DNA of 64,000 nucleotides from Polytrichum commune. Taxonomy: Eukaryota; Streptophyta; Polytrichopsida; Polytrichales; Polytrichaceae. This document shows, piece after piece, positions 12,518 through 23,904 of this stretch (position 1 is the stretch's first letter; each line of letters opens with the position of its first letter). The DNA lies in NCBI GenBank assembly GCA_950295325.1, contig OX485809.1, positions 30,766,144 to 30,830,143 on the forward strand, given 5' to 3'. The position numbers and the translations under genes are program-made. Below the pieces are notes generated by a model, which saw only the letters and a program-made list of their open reading frames with translations, had not been told where the DNA came from and did no database searches.

Positions 12518-12962
12518 GGGGCGGTTTACACTATGGACCATGAAGTCGTCCCACGGCCGTCTAAGCGATGTGATTGGACGTTGAAGTTGTCCCAAGACGA
12601 CTTGGGTTTACACCAAGGAAAAAATGGCAGAGTGACCACGGAGGTTGAGGTCCACAAAATATTATTTTTTAAGCCTACTCTATCCACTGCCATGGTCCAA
12701 CGGGTTTTCCGTTGGGACAAGCAAAAGAGGTGGTCCGGGAAAAAGAGCAAGGGCCCATGTCAGAAAAATGCCGTTTTAAGCCTTTTTGGTGCATGGTCAT
12801 TCTTCATGGTCCACATTCGGTTTACACCTAGTGAAGGGCCCATGAACCATGAAAACTAATATTTTAGTAACTCGGACCATGGAAGTCGTCCCATGAAGTC
12901 GTCCCACGCAAAATAGGCCTCTTACGTGGGACGACTTCATGGTCCATAGTGTAAACCGCCCC
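12518..12962. mobile_element. PIF/Harbinger (Tourist-like) MITE, family E
   Basis: Near-perfect terminal inverted repeats of about 38 bp start GGGGCGGTTTACACTATGG and continue through ACCATGAAGTCGTCCCAC. The 3-bp direct repeat TCA flanks both ends (12515-12517, 12963-12965), compatible with the TNA target of PIF/Harbinger. The GTCGTCCCA motif recurs inside the right arm, so that end carries a partial tandem duplication. No credible coding frame. Confidence 0.85.
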
Positions 12963-13374
12963 TCAGTTAGAGGAGGACCACGGAATGTGTTTTGTGGCCA
13001 CTCTCCCAATAATGTGAATAAACAAGGCCCAAGGGACCCGCTTCAGATCAACAAAGTGTCAGGATCAACATGCAACAAACGTTTGTTCTTTCTCAGTCCC
13101 GTGAAGATTGTAACATTCACACCGACCTAACCCTAAACTCAAGAAACCTTAACAAACAACGACCCCCTGAAGATGCTCTTGAGTGAGTCTGATCAAGTGA
13201 ACACATCACTTGATGAAATTGCATACTTGTGTGGCATTGGACAACATAATCAGTCTTCGGAATTAGGCCATGCTAAAATAAACCAAGAATTATGTGTAGT
13301 TGTTAAGTGGAGTGCCCACCTTACCTTGTACGACCAATATCATGCACGAATGGTGCGTTGACAATAGGCCATGG

Positions 13375-13745
13375 TTCTTGAGAATCCTTGAATTCTCAAT
13401 GGTTGAGAGTGTCATCCCCTCCCCCTTGCTTTTTAGGTTTACACAAGGGTAGTTTTGGACCACGGTTCATAACATCTTCAGTGGATGAAAAAATCTATAT
13501 GGAATCCCACATGACAAGTATGAATCATGTTTGCCAGGATTATAAAGAATGTTTTTGGGATGGCTCTTGAAGACATGCATAAAAAAAATTGCAGCAAGAA
13601 TTTGGGTTTATAGTGAAAGCTTGTGCCCTCCAAAAAACTTTGGGCTATAGTCTGTGAACTTCTCTATGATCTCATCCAATAAGTTGGTTGCCATGGTCAT
13701 TTAAGAGCCTAATGCTTTTGGTGTAGATTGGCCTTAAGCATGTTG
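13375..13745 (+). repeat. Dispersed repeat J, copy 1 (MITE-related)
   Basis: It shares AGTTTTGGACCAC, GTGGATGA.AAA, TGGAATCCCACATG and CAAGTATG with 57090-57350, and with 14205-14450 in inverted orientation. The flanks carry TTTGGTGTAGA-like and GGCCATGGTTCT-like ends resembling other TTTACAC-type MITEs in the window. Ends not resolved. Confidence 0.5.
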
Positions 13746-13966
13746 ATCCATTTCTTTATACCATGTCTAATACAATATCTAGTAGACCATTAAATATTTG
13801 TTGCCATGGAAGACGCCATGTAGGTTTATCATCCATTATTATTTCTTTGGTCCTGCAGGTTGTCAAGGTCTAGTGTAAAGAGAACTTGGTCCGTCCTTGC
13901 CTTCTTGACCAATCACATGATTTGTATATGGGTCAAGGGCCGTCAAACCCTATTGTAAAGTGGCCC
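13745..13966. mobile_element. Degenerate right half of a family C element
   Basis: It contains the right-half landmarks of family C in order: GCCATGTAGG, TTTGGTCC, AGTGTAAAG..AACTTGG, CCAATCACA and the terminal AAAGTGGCCC followed by TAA. The left half is not present next to it. Confidence 0.45.
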
Positions 13967-13976
13967 TAATTCTCAT

Positions 13977-14125
13977 ACATAACATTACACAACTCCTTGG
14001 TTATGTTCAATGAGTCCATGTATCAGATTAGCATAATCCTCCTTTACTTCCAGGATTCCCATTTGTGGGGAGCACTTAGGTTATGTATAGTGAACTTTAT
14101 GACAATTTATTGTAAATTATCATAA
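13977..14125 (-). repeat. Repeat V, copy 1 (possibly former coding sequence)
   Basis: It matches 43420-43572: ACATAACATT..ACAACTCCTTGG, then AGCATA.T.CTCCTTTA.TTCC, then TTGTAAAT. Read on the minus strand, both copies give a similar peptide pattern (I-x-E-x-KE-x-YA-x-x-I), which hints at an old coding repeat of unidentified family. Confidence 0.4.
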
Positions 14126-14204
14126 TCAAATAAATAAATAAAAATATATAGTTGGAATTAGACAATTCGAACTTGAAGAATGGATGAATTCCGCTGTAAA
14201 TTCC

Positions 14205-14450
14205 ATTAGGCCTACCTTCAAGAGTCATCCCGGAAAATTTTCCTACAATCTTGGCCAACATTATTCATACTTGCCTCGTGGAATTCCATGTTGAATTTTC
14301 ATCCATTGATATTGTATGTTATGGGTTGTGGTCCAAAACTACCCTCGTATAAACCTAAAGCGGGGGCCCATGACACTCTCAACCAATGAGGATTCAAGGG
14401 TTCTAAAGAACCATGGCCTAATTGGTTTTTGTCTAAACATGCATTTATTA
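14205..14450 (-). repeat. Dispersed repeat J, copy 2 (inverted)
   Basis: Reverse-oriented copy of 13375-13745: GTGGTCCAAAACTACC, TTTCATCCA, CATACTTGCC and ACCATGGCCTAATT in opposite order. It ends near GTCTAAACATGC. Confidence 0.5.
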
Positions 14451-14505
14451 ATGTCATAATAGCAACAAATGCACATAAATTACAAGGTCCATCATCCTCC
14501 ACAAC

Positions 14506-15109
14506 GGCGGACAATGAACCTCCCCCTGCCAACTTATAGGGGGAGGTGGATAAGGGCCAGGGCCCGTGATCCAACACCCATGGCAACTTCCATTTTAAAA
14601 AAAATTAAAATTCCTAACCGAAAATTGTTGAATGCTCCACTTCTCCATATAGCCCATATTTAGTGCACTTCATCTTCAAGGTCCAAAGTCCTATATACAT
14701 TCTCACTTCCATTTTCAAAGTGAAACCATCAATAAAGCATGTAATTAACTTGGAAGTAAATAAAAATTACAAAATCCTTATTAGCATTGAGGTTATAATT
14801 TTGTGACTTACCATTTGCAACGGTCTTTGTCATTCTAAAGGGGAACTAACATTAGTTTCTTTTAACTAATGTTTTTAATTTATAAAAAATCAGTTAATGC
14901 CGTCTACTTGCACAAGTATTCATATGCATTTCAACCAATTAAATGCGATTAAATGTGATTGAATGTAATTAACCATAAATAACCATAATTAAGGATAATT
15001 TCGGTCAGGATATGAAATTTTCGTATTTTTAAGGAGAGTTTCCGGATCATGGGCCATAGCCCTTGTCCCCTTGCCCTAAAAGTTCGTAAGGGGAGATTTA
15101 GCATCCGCG
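14506..15109. mobile_element. MULE-like MITE with long terminal inverted repeats
   Basis: The ends GGCGGACAATGAACCTCCCC and, inverted, CGCGGATGCTAAATCTCCCC pair. The similarity continues through AACTTATAGGG/AACTTTTAGGG and AAGGGC..GGCCCGTGATCC, giving arms of about 70 bp. A 9-bp direct repeat, CTCCACAAC, flanks both ends exactly (14497-14505, 15110-15118). Long inverted repeats plus a 9-bp duplication are the hallmark of Mutator-like elements. The core holds AT-rich GATTAAATGTGATTGAATG-type repeats and no transposase. Confidence 0.85.
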
Positions 15110-15347
15110 CTCCACAACAAGCACCTAACTATGGAACATATGATGTCTATATTTAGTTAGCCCACATTGACATTCACATGTGGAAGCATAGGATAGGCCC
15201 AAGAAGTGGAGCTAATTGGATCTCTTTGTTGATCCCAAAGGTATATCCTCTCTTCTACATAAGTAGGTTCCGTGCATGTTGTATTATTCTCGGAGCTGGA
15301 GAGCCCGTGTTTGGGTTAGGCGGCAAAGTATCCACTATTCCGGATCA

Positions 15348-15581
15348 CTACACTAAATATGATGGATATTTAGTGTGACTTCCTATTCGGAACTACGCAC
15401 CACTATATATAAGTGTTCATTATACATCTCCTTCTATTACCGCCAAAGGTCGAAATCGGGTTGTTTGAACATTATAGGACGTTTGCATCTTCGCTTGGTA
15501 AGATTTCACATAAATTGTAAAGAGATATAGGATTGTGTGACTCCGAATAGCAAGTGACACTAAACGTTGTGTTTAGTGTAG
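15348..15581 (+). mobile_element. CTACACTAAATA-group MITE, family A, copy 1
   Basis: It starts CTACACTAAATATGATG and ends GTGTTTAGTGTAG. The interior has the family A signature: GACTTCCTATTCGGAA near the left end, answered inverted by CTCCGAATAGCAAGTGAC near the right, with AAAGGTCGAAATCGG and TTGTTTGAACATTATAG between. 234 bp, non-coding. No target duplication is evident. Confidence 0.8.
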
Positions 15582-16192
15582 CCTCGGGTGCTATTGTGGT
15601 GTCCTATTTTAGGAGTGGCAGATCGATCTAAGTCGATTTGAAGCAGGTCCTTGCCTTGTATTTGGGATCGAGAGAGAGAGTGAAGAGTTATTAGGGGTAG
15701 TACTGAGGCTCCGATCTGGAAAGTGCCTCAGATTCTAGAAAGCTGCAAGGAATCAAGGGCGGGGTGTGTCACAGTTATTTATGGGTGTCAACGATTTAAT
15801 GTCTTAAAAGTTAAGTATCAATCGTTGACTTAAACAAACATTCACTACTTGTGAGGTTGTGAGAAACGAATTGAACGCAGACATGTCTTCCTCCTCAACC
15901 ACAAACTTTACACAAACACCTACTTTTGGGAGTAAAAATGGTTCAATGTTCTCATAACACTATTCAGATCTATAACAGTGTTTTGTGGGATTGAATGTGA
16001 GGAATATTCTACAGTATGTCAGTCTCACAAAACAATGTTACGGATCTGAATAATGTTATGCTTTGAAAGCGAGTGGTTATAGTATTAGTCTAAAGATTAA
16101 TATGAAATGAAATTGGTTTTAGAGTTCAAGAAGTGAAGAGGCTGATGGGATTAAAAGTACACTAGGATGGTTTCAATCCGGCTGGTTTCTTA
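15582..16192. other. No gene or repeat recognised
   Basis: Only short frames. A GA microsatellite-like AGAGAGAGAG lies near 15670. Confidence 0.5.
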
Positions 16193-17381
16193 GGGCCGGT
16201 TTACACTACGGTGGAGAAGTCCACCGGTCATGAAAAAAAGGGCGTTTCTCAATTGTGATTGGTCGAAAATGCAACTCTTGACCGGTGGGTGTTTACACTA
16301 GGTGAAGAAAACAATGGTGGTGAACTTTTCTCATGGATGATAAAATGACATGGCCGCCTACATGGCGGCACTTTTTGGAGTTGGGCTGCTCCGGAGGAGG
16401 AGTTTCTTGTCCGGCCTCTTGAGGCCGGAGAAGCCCAACTCAATAAAAAATAAAATTTCAAAACCAGATCTGGACCATAGATTTCAGATCTGGTTTTTTT
16501 CAAAACCTAAGGTGTTGGCAAGCTTCTCTCTCTCTCTATTGGAATACAAAGTCTTAATTTTGTATCTTTCTTGCTCAACATGGGTCCAAGCAAATGACAT
16601 AAATAAAAAAAGTAGGCTTATTCACCCCTACACGATCTTTGAACATTTTTGCATTATATGATCCAAGAAGAAATTGTGACACATATCCACTTGGCCGGTC
16701 AAATTTCCACACCACCCTCTCCTTGCTCCCAAACAAAAATATGCCATCATCATAATTAAAGCATTATGGTGATACATGATGGTTTTTTGTATTGCCATAG
16801 TTGAAACGATAAAATACTTCAAAACCATAAAGATCATAAGAGAGCACAAAATCTCTCTTCTTCGATTATCCATGATTGAAGATCAAAGATAAGAAGAGAG
16901 AAATTGATGAGGATGATTAAGAGGAGAGCATGTCTTAAATAATACCAAAGAGTAGTGCTTTGTCCAATGTGTATGGGTTTTCCCCTCTTCATTCTTAAAC
17001 ACCCAAGGAGACATTTATTTCCTACATGGGCCAAACTTGACAATTGGCAATTTGGCAATTTTCATTATCTTTTGAATAAAATTGAACATTATATTACACA
17101 ATTCTTATGAACACAATTCTTGTTGAAATCTTTTGATACAATGTGAATGTAGAGAATTATGGTTTTTTATCACAAAAAATCTTCACCATTAGGTGAACTT
17201 CTCTTCACCGGTGGACTTCTCCTCTAGGTGTTTAGACTTCAACCGGTCAAGACTCCTTAAGAAATATTTTATTGCCTTTAATTCTTCTCCGGCACATCCA
17301 CCATTTGCCTCATATAACCATGTCTTGGCCAAGCATTCTTGACCGACCGGAGGCCTTCTCCACCGTAGTGTAAACAGGCCC
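16193..17381. mobile_element. PIF/Harbinger-like element, 1.19 kb, family W
   Basis: The termini GGGCCGGTTTACACTACGG and, inverted, GGGCCTGTTTACACTACGG pair and continue as TGGAGAAG. TTA flanks both sides (16190-16192, 17382-17384), the classic PIF/Harbinger target. CACCGGTGGACTTCT-type repeats recur subterminally. The core at 16378-16441 folds on itself (AGTTGGGCT/AGCCCAACT around CCGGCCTC/GAGGCCGG), followed by a 12-bp AAACCAGATCTG stem at 16461-16496. Frames reach about 100 codons but match nothing known to me, so the element is probably non-autonomous. Confidence 0.85.
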
Positions 17382-17734
17382 TTAGAGTGGTGGAGTGAAG
17401 TAGCTTCCATAGGATATCAATATGACCAACATGACAACTTACTGGTTAGGATAGCCAAACAATAAATGTTGGATAGTAACCACTTTTAGCACACTTATAT
17501 AAGATCACGTAACCACTTCATAAGATCATATATGCTTTTTGAAAAATTGTCACAAATTGAGGTGTAGTCACTTCACCCTTGTACTTATGGCATTGGATGG
17601 GTGCAATTTTTTTTCGATTAAATGAAAAAGTACCTAAGGTTTATTGCTTAAAAGCATAGGCCAAATCTCTTGGAAGTAACCTTAGTGCACAATGACAAGC
17701 GAATCCAAATTGTGCCCATGGCAACCATTTTCCA
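17382..17734. other. No gene or repeat recognised
   Basis: AT-rich spacer without visible termini or frames of interest. Confidence 0.5.
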
Positions 17735-17975
17735 TGTGGTTTTGGAACTCATATGAACATCTTATTCATTGTCAAAATGAAGAGTCTCTCTTTCTTATTA
17801 TTTCTTATAAGAAAGGTGGTTAACAAAAGTATTATGTTGACTATAGAACCTAGAATGGTTAACAAAATTTTATCACATAGTCCAGTTTAATTTAATCACA
17901 TGTCTATTCTTAGAGCCACACCTAACCACGCACACCCATATATAGGTAACCTTGAAAATTGGTAACCAAATTAGG
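17735..17975. repeat. Dispersed repeat S, copy 3
   Basis: It has GTTTTGGAACTCATATGAAC, GAATGGTTAACAAAATTTTA, CACATAGTCCAGTTTAATTT and CCATATATAGGTAACC in the family order. This is the copy most similar to 25200-25565. Ends approximate. Confidence 0.55.
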
Positions 17976-18360
17976 CCTGCTCACCTTGTGTAGCTTCTAA
18001 TAGGACAGTGTCCGGAGAGATGTTTGGGCACAATCGGTCAAAATCCTAGTGTTTCCAAGTCGATCCGGTTACATGTTGTGATTTGTTGGTTTTCTTAATT
18101 TAATAGAGGAATATTCCTCTAAAATGATCGGTAACGCATGGATCTATTTTCTTGACTTTGGTGTTGCATTAACCGTAGCTTTTCATTTCCAATGGTTACC
18201 CATTACTCGAACTTCGTTGATGCGGTCATATTAACGGGAAACTTGTGTTTCTATGTCTCTCCAACAATACATTATGCTTGGAAAATGTTATTCATGAAGT
18301 GAAACTCCGAGTGGCGATAAGAATGTCCAACTCACCCTTAAACGATGAAGTGTCTACTTA

Positions 18361-18640
18361 GAGCATGATCACACATTATACATCAAACACTAACACAAAG
18401 TGGTGTTGAATCAAGTAGCAATATTATAGAGGGGAGCAGTCATGATGTATCATGTCCCACACGTTCACTCTACATGAACACAATAAATTGTGGGTTCCAT
18501 GATTGAAATATGATACCGTGCAGTACACAAGGCTCTAGATAGAAATAGTTGAAGTTGCGATTCTATTCGGTCAATGATTTTGAGATATCGGTGGTTGGAA
18601 CTTGGTTCCCTTACAAAAGAGTCGGAACTCCTCTCTATGA
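18361..18640. repeat. Dispersed repeat N, copy 1
   Basis: Colinear with 60060-60345 and with 39580-39800: ACATCAAACACTAACACAAA, TTGAAT, TAGAGGGGAG, CCCACACGTTCACTCTA, GTGGGTTCCATGAT, TACACAA..CT..ATAGAAATAG, GGTCAA. Non-coding, no terminal repeats found. Confidence 0.65.
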
Positions 18641-18800
18641 AAGTTCGATGCTTGAAAGAATAGAAGGCCTTAAAGTGGAATCTCCCAAGTCTAGAGGGTA
18701 GAGGCACCCAATAGAGTGCAACTTTGTGGATGGTTGCATCTGAAATACGACTCCTCAAATAGAGACCTGCAATAATGGGTGAATGACCATGCACATGAGC

Positions 18801-19047
18801 GGAGAGAGGGAATTATCATATACGAATGTACCTCTCATTCATCCAACATAAATGCTCTGAAATAGTATGCAACTCGAAGGTTACTTTTGAGTAGATTCGA
18901 CACCGCGACTACTTTTCAAAAACTATGAATCAATCTACTCAAAGTCATTTAAGATGAATCGCCAACAAACCTACAAGGGGTGTTGGGTTTGCATGTTGGA
19001 TGGAAGAGAGGTACACTCGTATATGATAATTCTCTATCTCTCTCTTT
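18801..19047. mobile_element. Foldback MITE, family K, copy 1
   Basis: The left arm has GAGAGAGGGAATTATCATAT, then ACGAATGTACCTCTCAT, then CATCCAACAT. The right arm carries the inverse: ATGTTGGATG, AGAGAGGTACACTCGTATAT, then GATAATTCTCT with a CTCTCTCT end. The arms are about 60 bp and the core about 125 bp. Transcripts would form a long hairpin. Target duplication not identified. Confidence 0.75.
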
Positions 19048-20899
19048 CTAAAGAATGGAATTGTCATCTATAAGCATATCATGTTTTCTTACCTTTACAC
19101 ATAACATCCAACAAAATTTGGATAGCTTGGGAAGTCAGGTCACATAACTAATCACTTTGCCTATGTCAACGAGACATTTCATGAAGCATATTTGACAACA
19201 CGTAAGCATCATAGACATGAGAGGAATGTTGGAAAGGAGTGTAGACAATACATGTCAATCACCTAACATAAGCGTGGCTCAAGCACGTGCATGGCCTCGA
19301 GCAAAAAGAATTGTTAAAAGTTACGGAATGAAAAAGAGGGGGAAAAGCGGATTATGTCGCGGCCTTGTCTTATATACCACCCACACGATGATGGCACTAT
19401 GTTTCAACTCCTTCTTCTTCCATTACGATCAATGGGTCTTTGAGTTGTGGACCCCAATTGAAGACCACCATGCACCTACATCTTTCACACCTTTAACTTA
19501 GTGTTGGTAGAAAATCTATCCTAGCTAGGCCCGATATGTTTCATGTGTATGTTTAAAATTAGGGTGGTTTAGAATGTAATAAACTCTTCGCATTTCAATG
19601 TATAATGATAATTTGGGAAAATATTAACATTTTGGTATAATACTTACTATATATATATTCAACCCATATTAATTAAGGTTATGTAAACAAAACTTGATTT
19701 CATTTTCCTAGTTTTGAACAAGTGGTCTTGTGCACTGCAAAATGGTGTGGATCAAGAAAAGTTACATTCACCAAATAATCACGATATTTTAAAATCCCCA
19801 TGGTCCACACTCATAAGTGTGAAAGACACATATATGTGCAATGAGGTTGTCCCATGCTAAGTTATCAACACTTCACACTTTCAGGAGGTGTACTCATTGT
19901 TAAAAGTACAAACCCACGTAGGTGCATGAAAGGGGTATTAATTGTGCCTAGGGGTTACAAAATATACCTAAGGTGCGGATATTATTTCAAGCTTTGTAGA
20001 TATACTAGGCATATTATTCATATGATCATAGTTGTATTTCTTTCTTTAGGCCCATAGTCAATTATAATGAAGCGGTAATCTACAAGAAGTCCAAATGAAA
20101 TTTTAATCCAATATGTAAACCACATTCATCCATTAAATTTAAGGTTTATGACAAGAGGGGGACAACCAATTTTTGCAAACCCTAAAGGTTTCTCATTGTG
20201 GAGCTTGTAGGTGGAATGAGGGCAAAGCTCGTAAGTGGTATTCCTTCTCTTCTTCTTGTGGTTGCTTATTGTTATGGTAATGAGATTGTTGCTACAAACT
20301 GTGGTGTTTTGGGGGCCATTGTAGCGTCAACATTTGGACGTTGATTTATGGTGCCCATCTTCATCTTCAATATCAACATTTCACGGCCTTTGCCTTACCT
20401 CTGCTTCTGCATCATTACTTACACCACATTTCCATTCAACCAAGTGGGATCGGTGTTTCTCAGTGATGCCTATCACCTACTTTTGTTCATATTGAATATG
20501 AGAGCAAGATCGGTATATGTCTCGATGGGGTCACCAACTCTTGCAACCCCCCAATTGTATTATGAAGGTGTGACTTGCATTGTTGAAGGATAGGCTCACT
20601 ACAATCAAGTCTTGTAAGTTATATGTCAAACCTAAAGTTCAACTATCTAGAGCTTAGGATGTGATTATGCGGTGTCGTTCATCTCTCAAGGAGTATTTGA
20701 ATGAGTCAAGAAAAGAGGGCAAAAAAGCAAGTTGGCCAAAACATCAACCACCGAGACTTAGTATTTGGGAAGAGTCTACAAGATTCGCCATGAATTTAGC
20801 AATAGGTGGATTGAGTATCGATAACCAACTGACCTCTTGGACCCCTTTCAAAATTTAAAATAAGAATATGTTGGTATCAAAATAAAAATGGGTCAATGT
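19048..20899. other. No gene or repeat recognised
   Basis: 1.9 kb without a supported feature. The frames at 19217-19501 and 20348-20593 are not protein-like (many Cys, His and hydrophobic runs, no motif). Confidence 0.55.
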
Positions 20900-21257
20900 G
20901 GACCTATGATTTGATGGATCATTTAACGGTAGAGTTAGAAACCATCATTGCATTAGCTACAACGACTTATATTGTAGATTTACCCTCATTATTACAACAC
21001 CTAGTTTGACCAATGTGGTAAAAAAAACATTTTTTTTCATGAAGTTAGTTTGGTAGAATCAATTCAATTAAGCTCCCTTCATTGCCATGTGGGAATCCAT
21101 GTAGACTTTTCATCCATGAGAATTTCTCTAGACCCTTAGGTGTTTTACCTTCTAGTGTTTGAAGTGAACTTGGACAATCTCAATCTTTTTCAACCAATGA
21201 CATATCTCAATTAGAATACAATAGATTGGGCCTTCAATCTTGTGTGAAAAGCAACCT
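20900..21257. mobile_element. Degenerate family C remnant
   Basis: The right-half landmarks GCCATGTGGGAATCCATGTA, TTTCATCCAT, GTGAACTTGGAC, ACCAATGACA and a degraded GGGCC..CAATCTTGTGTG end occur in family C order. Only about the last 200 bp can be aligned by eye. It abuts the next element. Confidence 0.45.
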
Positions 21258-21260
21258 TTA

Positions 21261-21655
21261 GGGCCACTTCACATAGGTTCCCAAGTCCTAAGTTCCAAGT
21301 ATGACATGAGGTCAATCCGTGCAATGAGAGCATGGAAGTTGGGACTTGACACTTCACGCGGCGTCCCAAGTCCTAAGTCCCAAATATGACATGGATGTCT
21401 ACATGGCAACACTTTTTGGAGGTGAGGCTTGGGACATGTATTAAGAGTCGGGTCAAGCAAAAAGGTAGACCCAGCTCTCAACACAATCCTATGAATATTT
21501 GTATATAAAATCATCAAGATCCAACTTTAATGATAATTAACCATGTTTTAATGGTTTCTTGAGGCTCAAAAGCTGGGACTTTGCCTCCATGTTGGGACTT
21601 GCTAACACGAGTGGGACTTAGGACTTGGGATTTGGGAACCCATGTGAACTGGCCC
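21261..21655. mobile_element. PIF/Harbinger-like MITE, family D, copy 1
   Basis: The ends GGGCCACTTCACATAGG and, inverted, GGGCCAGTTCACATGGG pair and continue as TTCCCAA with GTCC. TTA occurs at 21258-21260 and 21656-21658. A CCCAAGTCCTAAG motif is repeated in the left arm. The core has TACATGGCAACACTTTTTGG, a block shared with family W at 16193 even though the ends differ. Non-coding, 395 bp. Confidence 0.85.
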
Positions 21656-21897
21656 TTAAACATGATATGTAATCCTTACCTCGAAATGAGAACACCCAAA
21701 ATATGTTATGATAAACTTCATTGCATTTGTACTATTCAGCTCTCGTACTAACTCTAAAAAGTCTAAAATATTACTGCTTGGATTTTGTCCTTTATAAAAA
21801 AAAAAAATCAATACATGCAGTGAGTGAGTTCACAAAAAAAATCCATGTAAGGTACACAAGCCTAATTTGGTTCTTGTCTGAAATGGACACCTATATT

Positions 21898-21970
21898 TGA
21901 TTGGTTAGTGGTTAGGTGAAGAGCTAGCAACAAGCACCAAAGAGACATGTATTCAAAAGGGATTCAATTG
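21898..21970 (+). repeat. Possible tRNA-derived SINE head (degenerate)
   Basis: TTGGTTAGTGGTTAGG resembles a Pol III A-box and a B-box-like GTATTCAAAAGG follows about 45 nt later. No 3-prime tail or target duplication could be assigned. This is a weak call. Confidence 0.25.
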
Positions 21971-22466
21971 CATGTTCAATATTAGGGAAAATCCGTTGAA
22001 CCGTCTTAAGTTCAATAATAATAAAAATTAGGGAGACTTAAATGATTGTTTAATGAAAAAGATAATTTACACTTTGACAAGGAATAAGATATACATAGTA
22101 CTTTGAAATTTATAAGAAAAATAGCTACGAGCATGATTTGGATTTGCTAGCCATCTTGCACTAGTTCATTGTGTTCGTACCCTATGAGAAGTGGGTGTAG
22201 AGTTGAAAGTGCACGTTGAAGATCCGCTTACCTTATTTTCCTAACACATGTCACAAACATACCAATGAACAGGGAAATTTTGAGCCAACTAGGTCACTAT
22301 CCTTACTTCCTTATTATCAATCAATTAATCATCAAATTGTTTTGGTCCATCCTCGTATTTAACTAAAAAATACTTCAAAAAAAACATGACTCAAATTAAC
22401 TCCTAGAATTTGGCTTTTGAACCCAATAATTTGAAGAAGAAAAAAACATAAACGGTTAATCTGTAA

Positions 22467-22705
22467 CCACACCGAGTAATATATTTAGTGTCACTTACTA
22501 TTTGAAACTATGCAATACTATAACTAATTTATTAGTATCTCATATTTTACGAACATATGTCAAACTGGTTGTTTGAATATTATAAACCATGAAAAACTTT
22601 ACTCGGTAAAAAAATACATCAACAGTAAAAAAATGATATATCAATGCATAACTCCAAATAGTAAGCGACACTAAATACGATACTAAATACGATACTTAGT
22701 GTAGT
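22467..22705 (+). mobile_element. CTACACTAAATA-group MITE, family A, copy 2
   Basis: The left end is degraded (CCACACCGAGTAATATATTT) with GTCACTTACTATTTGAAACT. The right end is ACTCCAAATAGTAAGCGACA followed by a doubled CTAAATACGATA motif and TTAGTGTAG. The extra ACTAAATACGAT unit looks like a short slippage duplication inside the right terminal palindrome. Confidence 0.7.
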
Positions 22706-22789
22706 AACCGGTTCTCCCCGTTCATTGAAGCATACACAAATTTGTGTTGATAGTATTATTATTATTATCATTTTTAACACATCATCTTA

Positions 22790-23177
22790 GAGCATCACCA
22801 CCCATCCTCAAAAACGGATGACTTGAACTTATATTGTGAGAGGCGGCTTGCAAAAGTGCCCCACCCATCCTGCAAAACGGATGATTTGTTGGTAGGGCCG
22901 GCTTGGAAGTTGAGGTTGGCTTGCAAATTGGGGTCATTTTGCAAGTCGGAGCTCCGCCCCCAAAACAAAAAAGGAGCCCCCTAAACAACAAAGGACAAAC
23001 TCCATATTCCTCTCCGATTTCCAAGGTGCCAATGAGATTCATCTTGCTTTTGTTTCTTCCTTGTTTTATCACCTTATATACAAGTCATGGGTGGGTCACC
23101 CGGCTTGCAAACCGAGTGACTTGAACTTATTGTCAGGATGATCCACCCTGCATTTTGTAGGATGGGTGGTGATGCTC
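22790..23177. mobile_element. PIF/Harbinger (Tourist-like) MITE, family M
   Basis: Both ends start GAGCATCACCACCCATCCT. TTA flanks each end (22787-22789, 23178-23180). GAGCATC-type ends with TTA targets are very common among plant Tourist-like MITEs. The CCACCCATCCT..AAAACGGATGA motif is repeated at 22800 and 22862, and GGCTTGCAAA recurs three times. 388 bp, no transposase. Confidence 0.88.
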
Positions 23178-23645
23178 TTAGAGAGTTTTAAGCCAATCCA
23201 CTCCGGTGTCTTGTTGGACCCTTATTAATAAGTAAGAGACATAGTGAAGTCGCTCCGTGAGTTCCATGGTTCCAACTTTCACTAAGTTAGTCCTTGGAAG
23301 TCCCCCAAAGCAACATGCGATGGGACTCAAGGCTCGCCACGTGGCGCCCGATATGTTGAGGCTTTTGGGCCATGAGTCGGTGTCCATGCACACTTGTCGA
23401 TTCCCTCAATAATTGAGTCGCGAGTCTCGCACCCGATTGGGCGAACTTGACCACCCCACAAACGCCAACTAGGATTGTATGGACCATGCGGGGGATGCTC
23501 ATGTGCCGCCAAGTGGCGTTCACATAGCGTGGGGTGAATGTTCGGAACACCTACCGAAGGGGAGGGCCAACACGGGGAGAGGAGAGTAAAAAGTGATTTT
23601 GTCTTTTGTGGAGGCCGGTTGTTTCCTTAAATTATGATGAATCAA
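23178..23645. other. GC-richer spacer, no feature assigned
   Basis: Less AT-rich than its neighbours, with GCCACGTGGCG at about 23335 (a CACGTG core) and GCCGCCAAGTGGCG at about 23505. Short minus-strand frames of 60-90 codons overlap in two phases, as expected from composition. Confidence 0.4.
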
Positions 23646-23867
23646 TACACCGAATATGGTATTCAGCGTGACTTACTATTTGGGTTTACATGGTGCTATA
23701 TCTTCTTATTATTGGAATATTGTTTTACCAAGTAAAGTTGTCAATGTTCTATAATGTCCAAACTATCAATTTAAGATTTGTTGGTAAAATATGAGATGTA
23801 CATCATATAGATATAGCATTGCATAAATCCAAATAGTGAGTCACACTAAATATCATATTTAGTGTAG
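23646..23867 (+). mobile_element. CTACACTAAATA-group MITE, family A, copy 3
   Basis: TACACCGAATATGGTATTCA opens the element and ATATCATATTTAGTGTAGT closes it. Between lie GACTTACTATTTGGG, TTACCAAGTAAAG, AATGTCCAAAC, GGTAAAATATGAGAT and TCCAAATAGTGAGTCACAC. Confidence 0.75.
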
Positions 23868-23904
23868 TTAACTTACAGAGAGGGTCTTACTACTATCATC
23901 CCCC

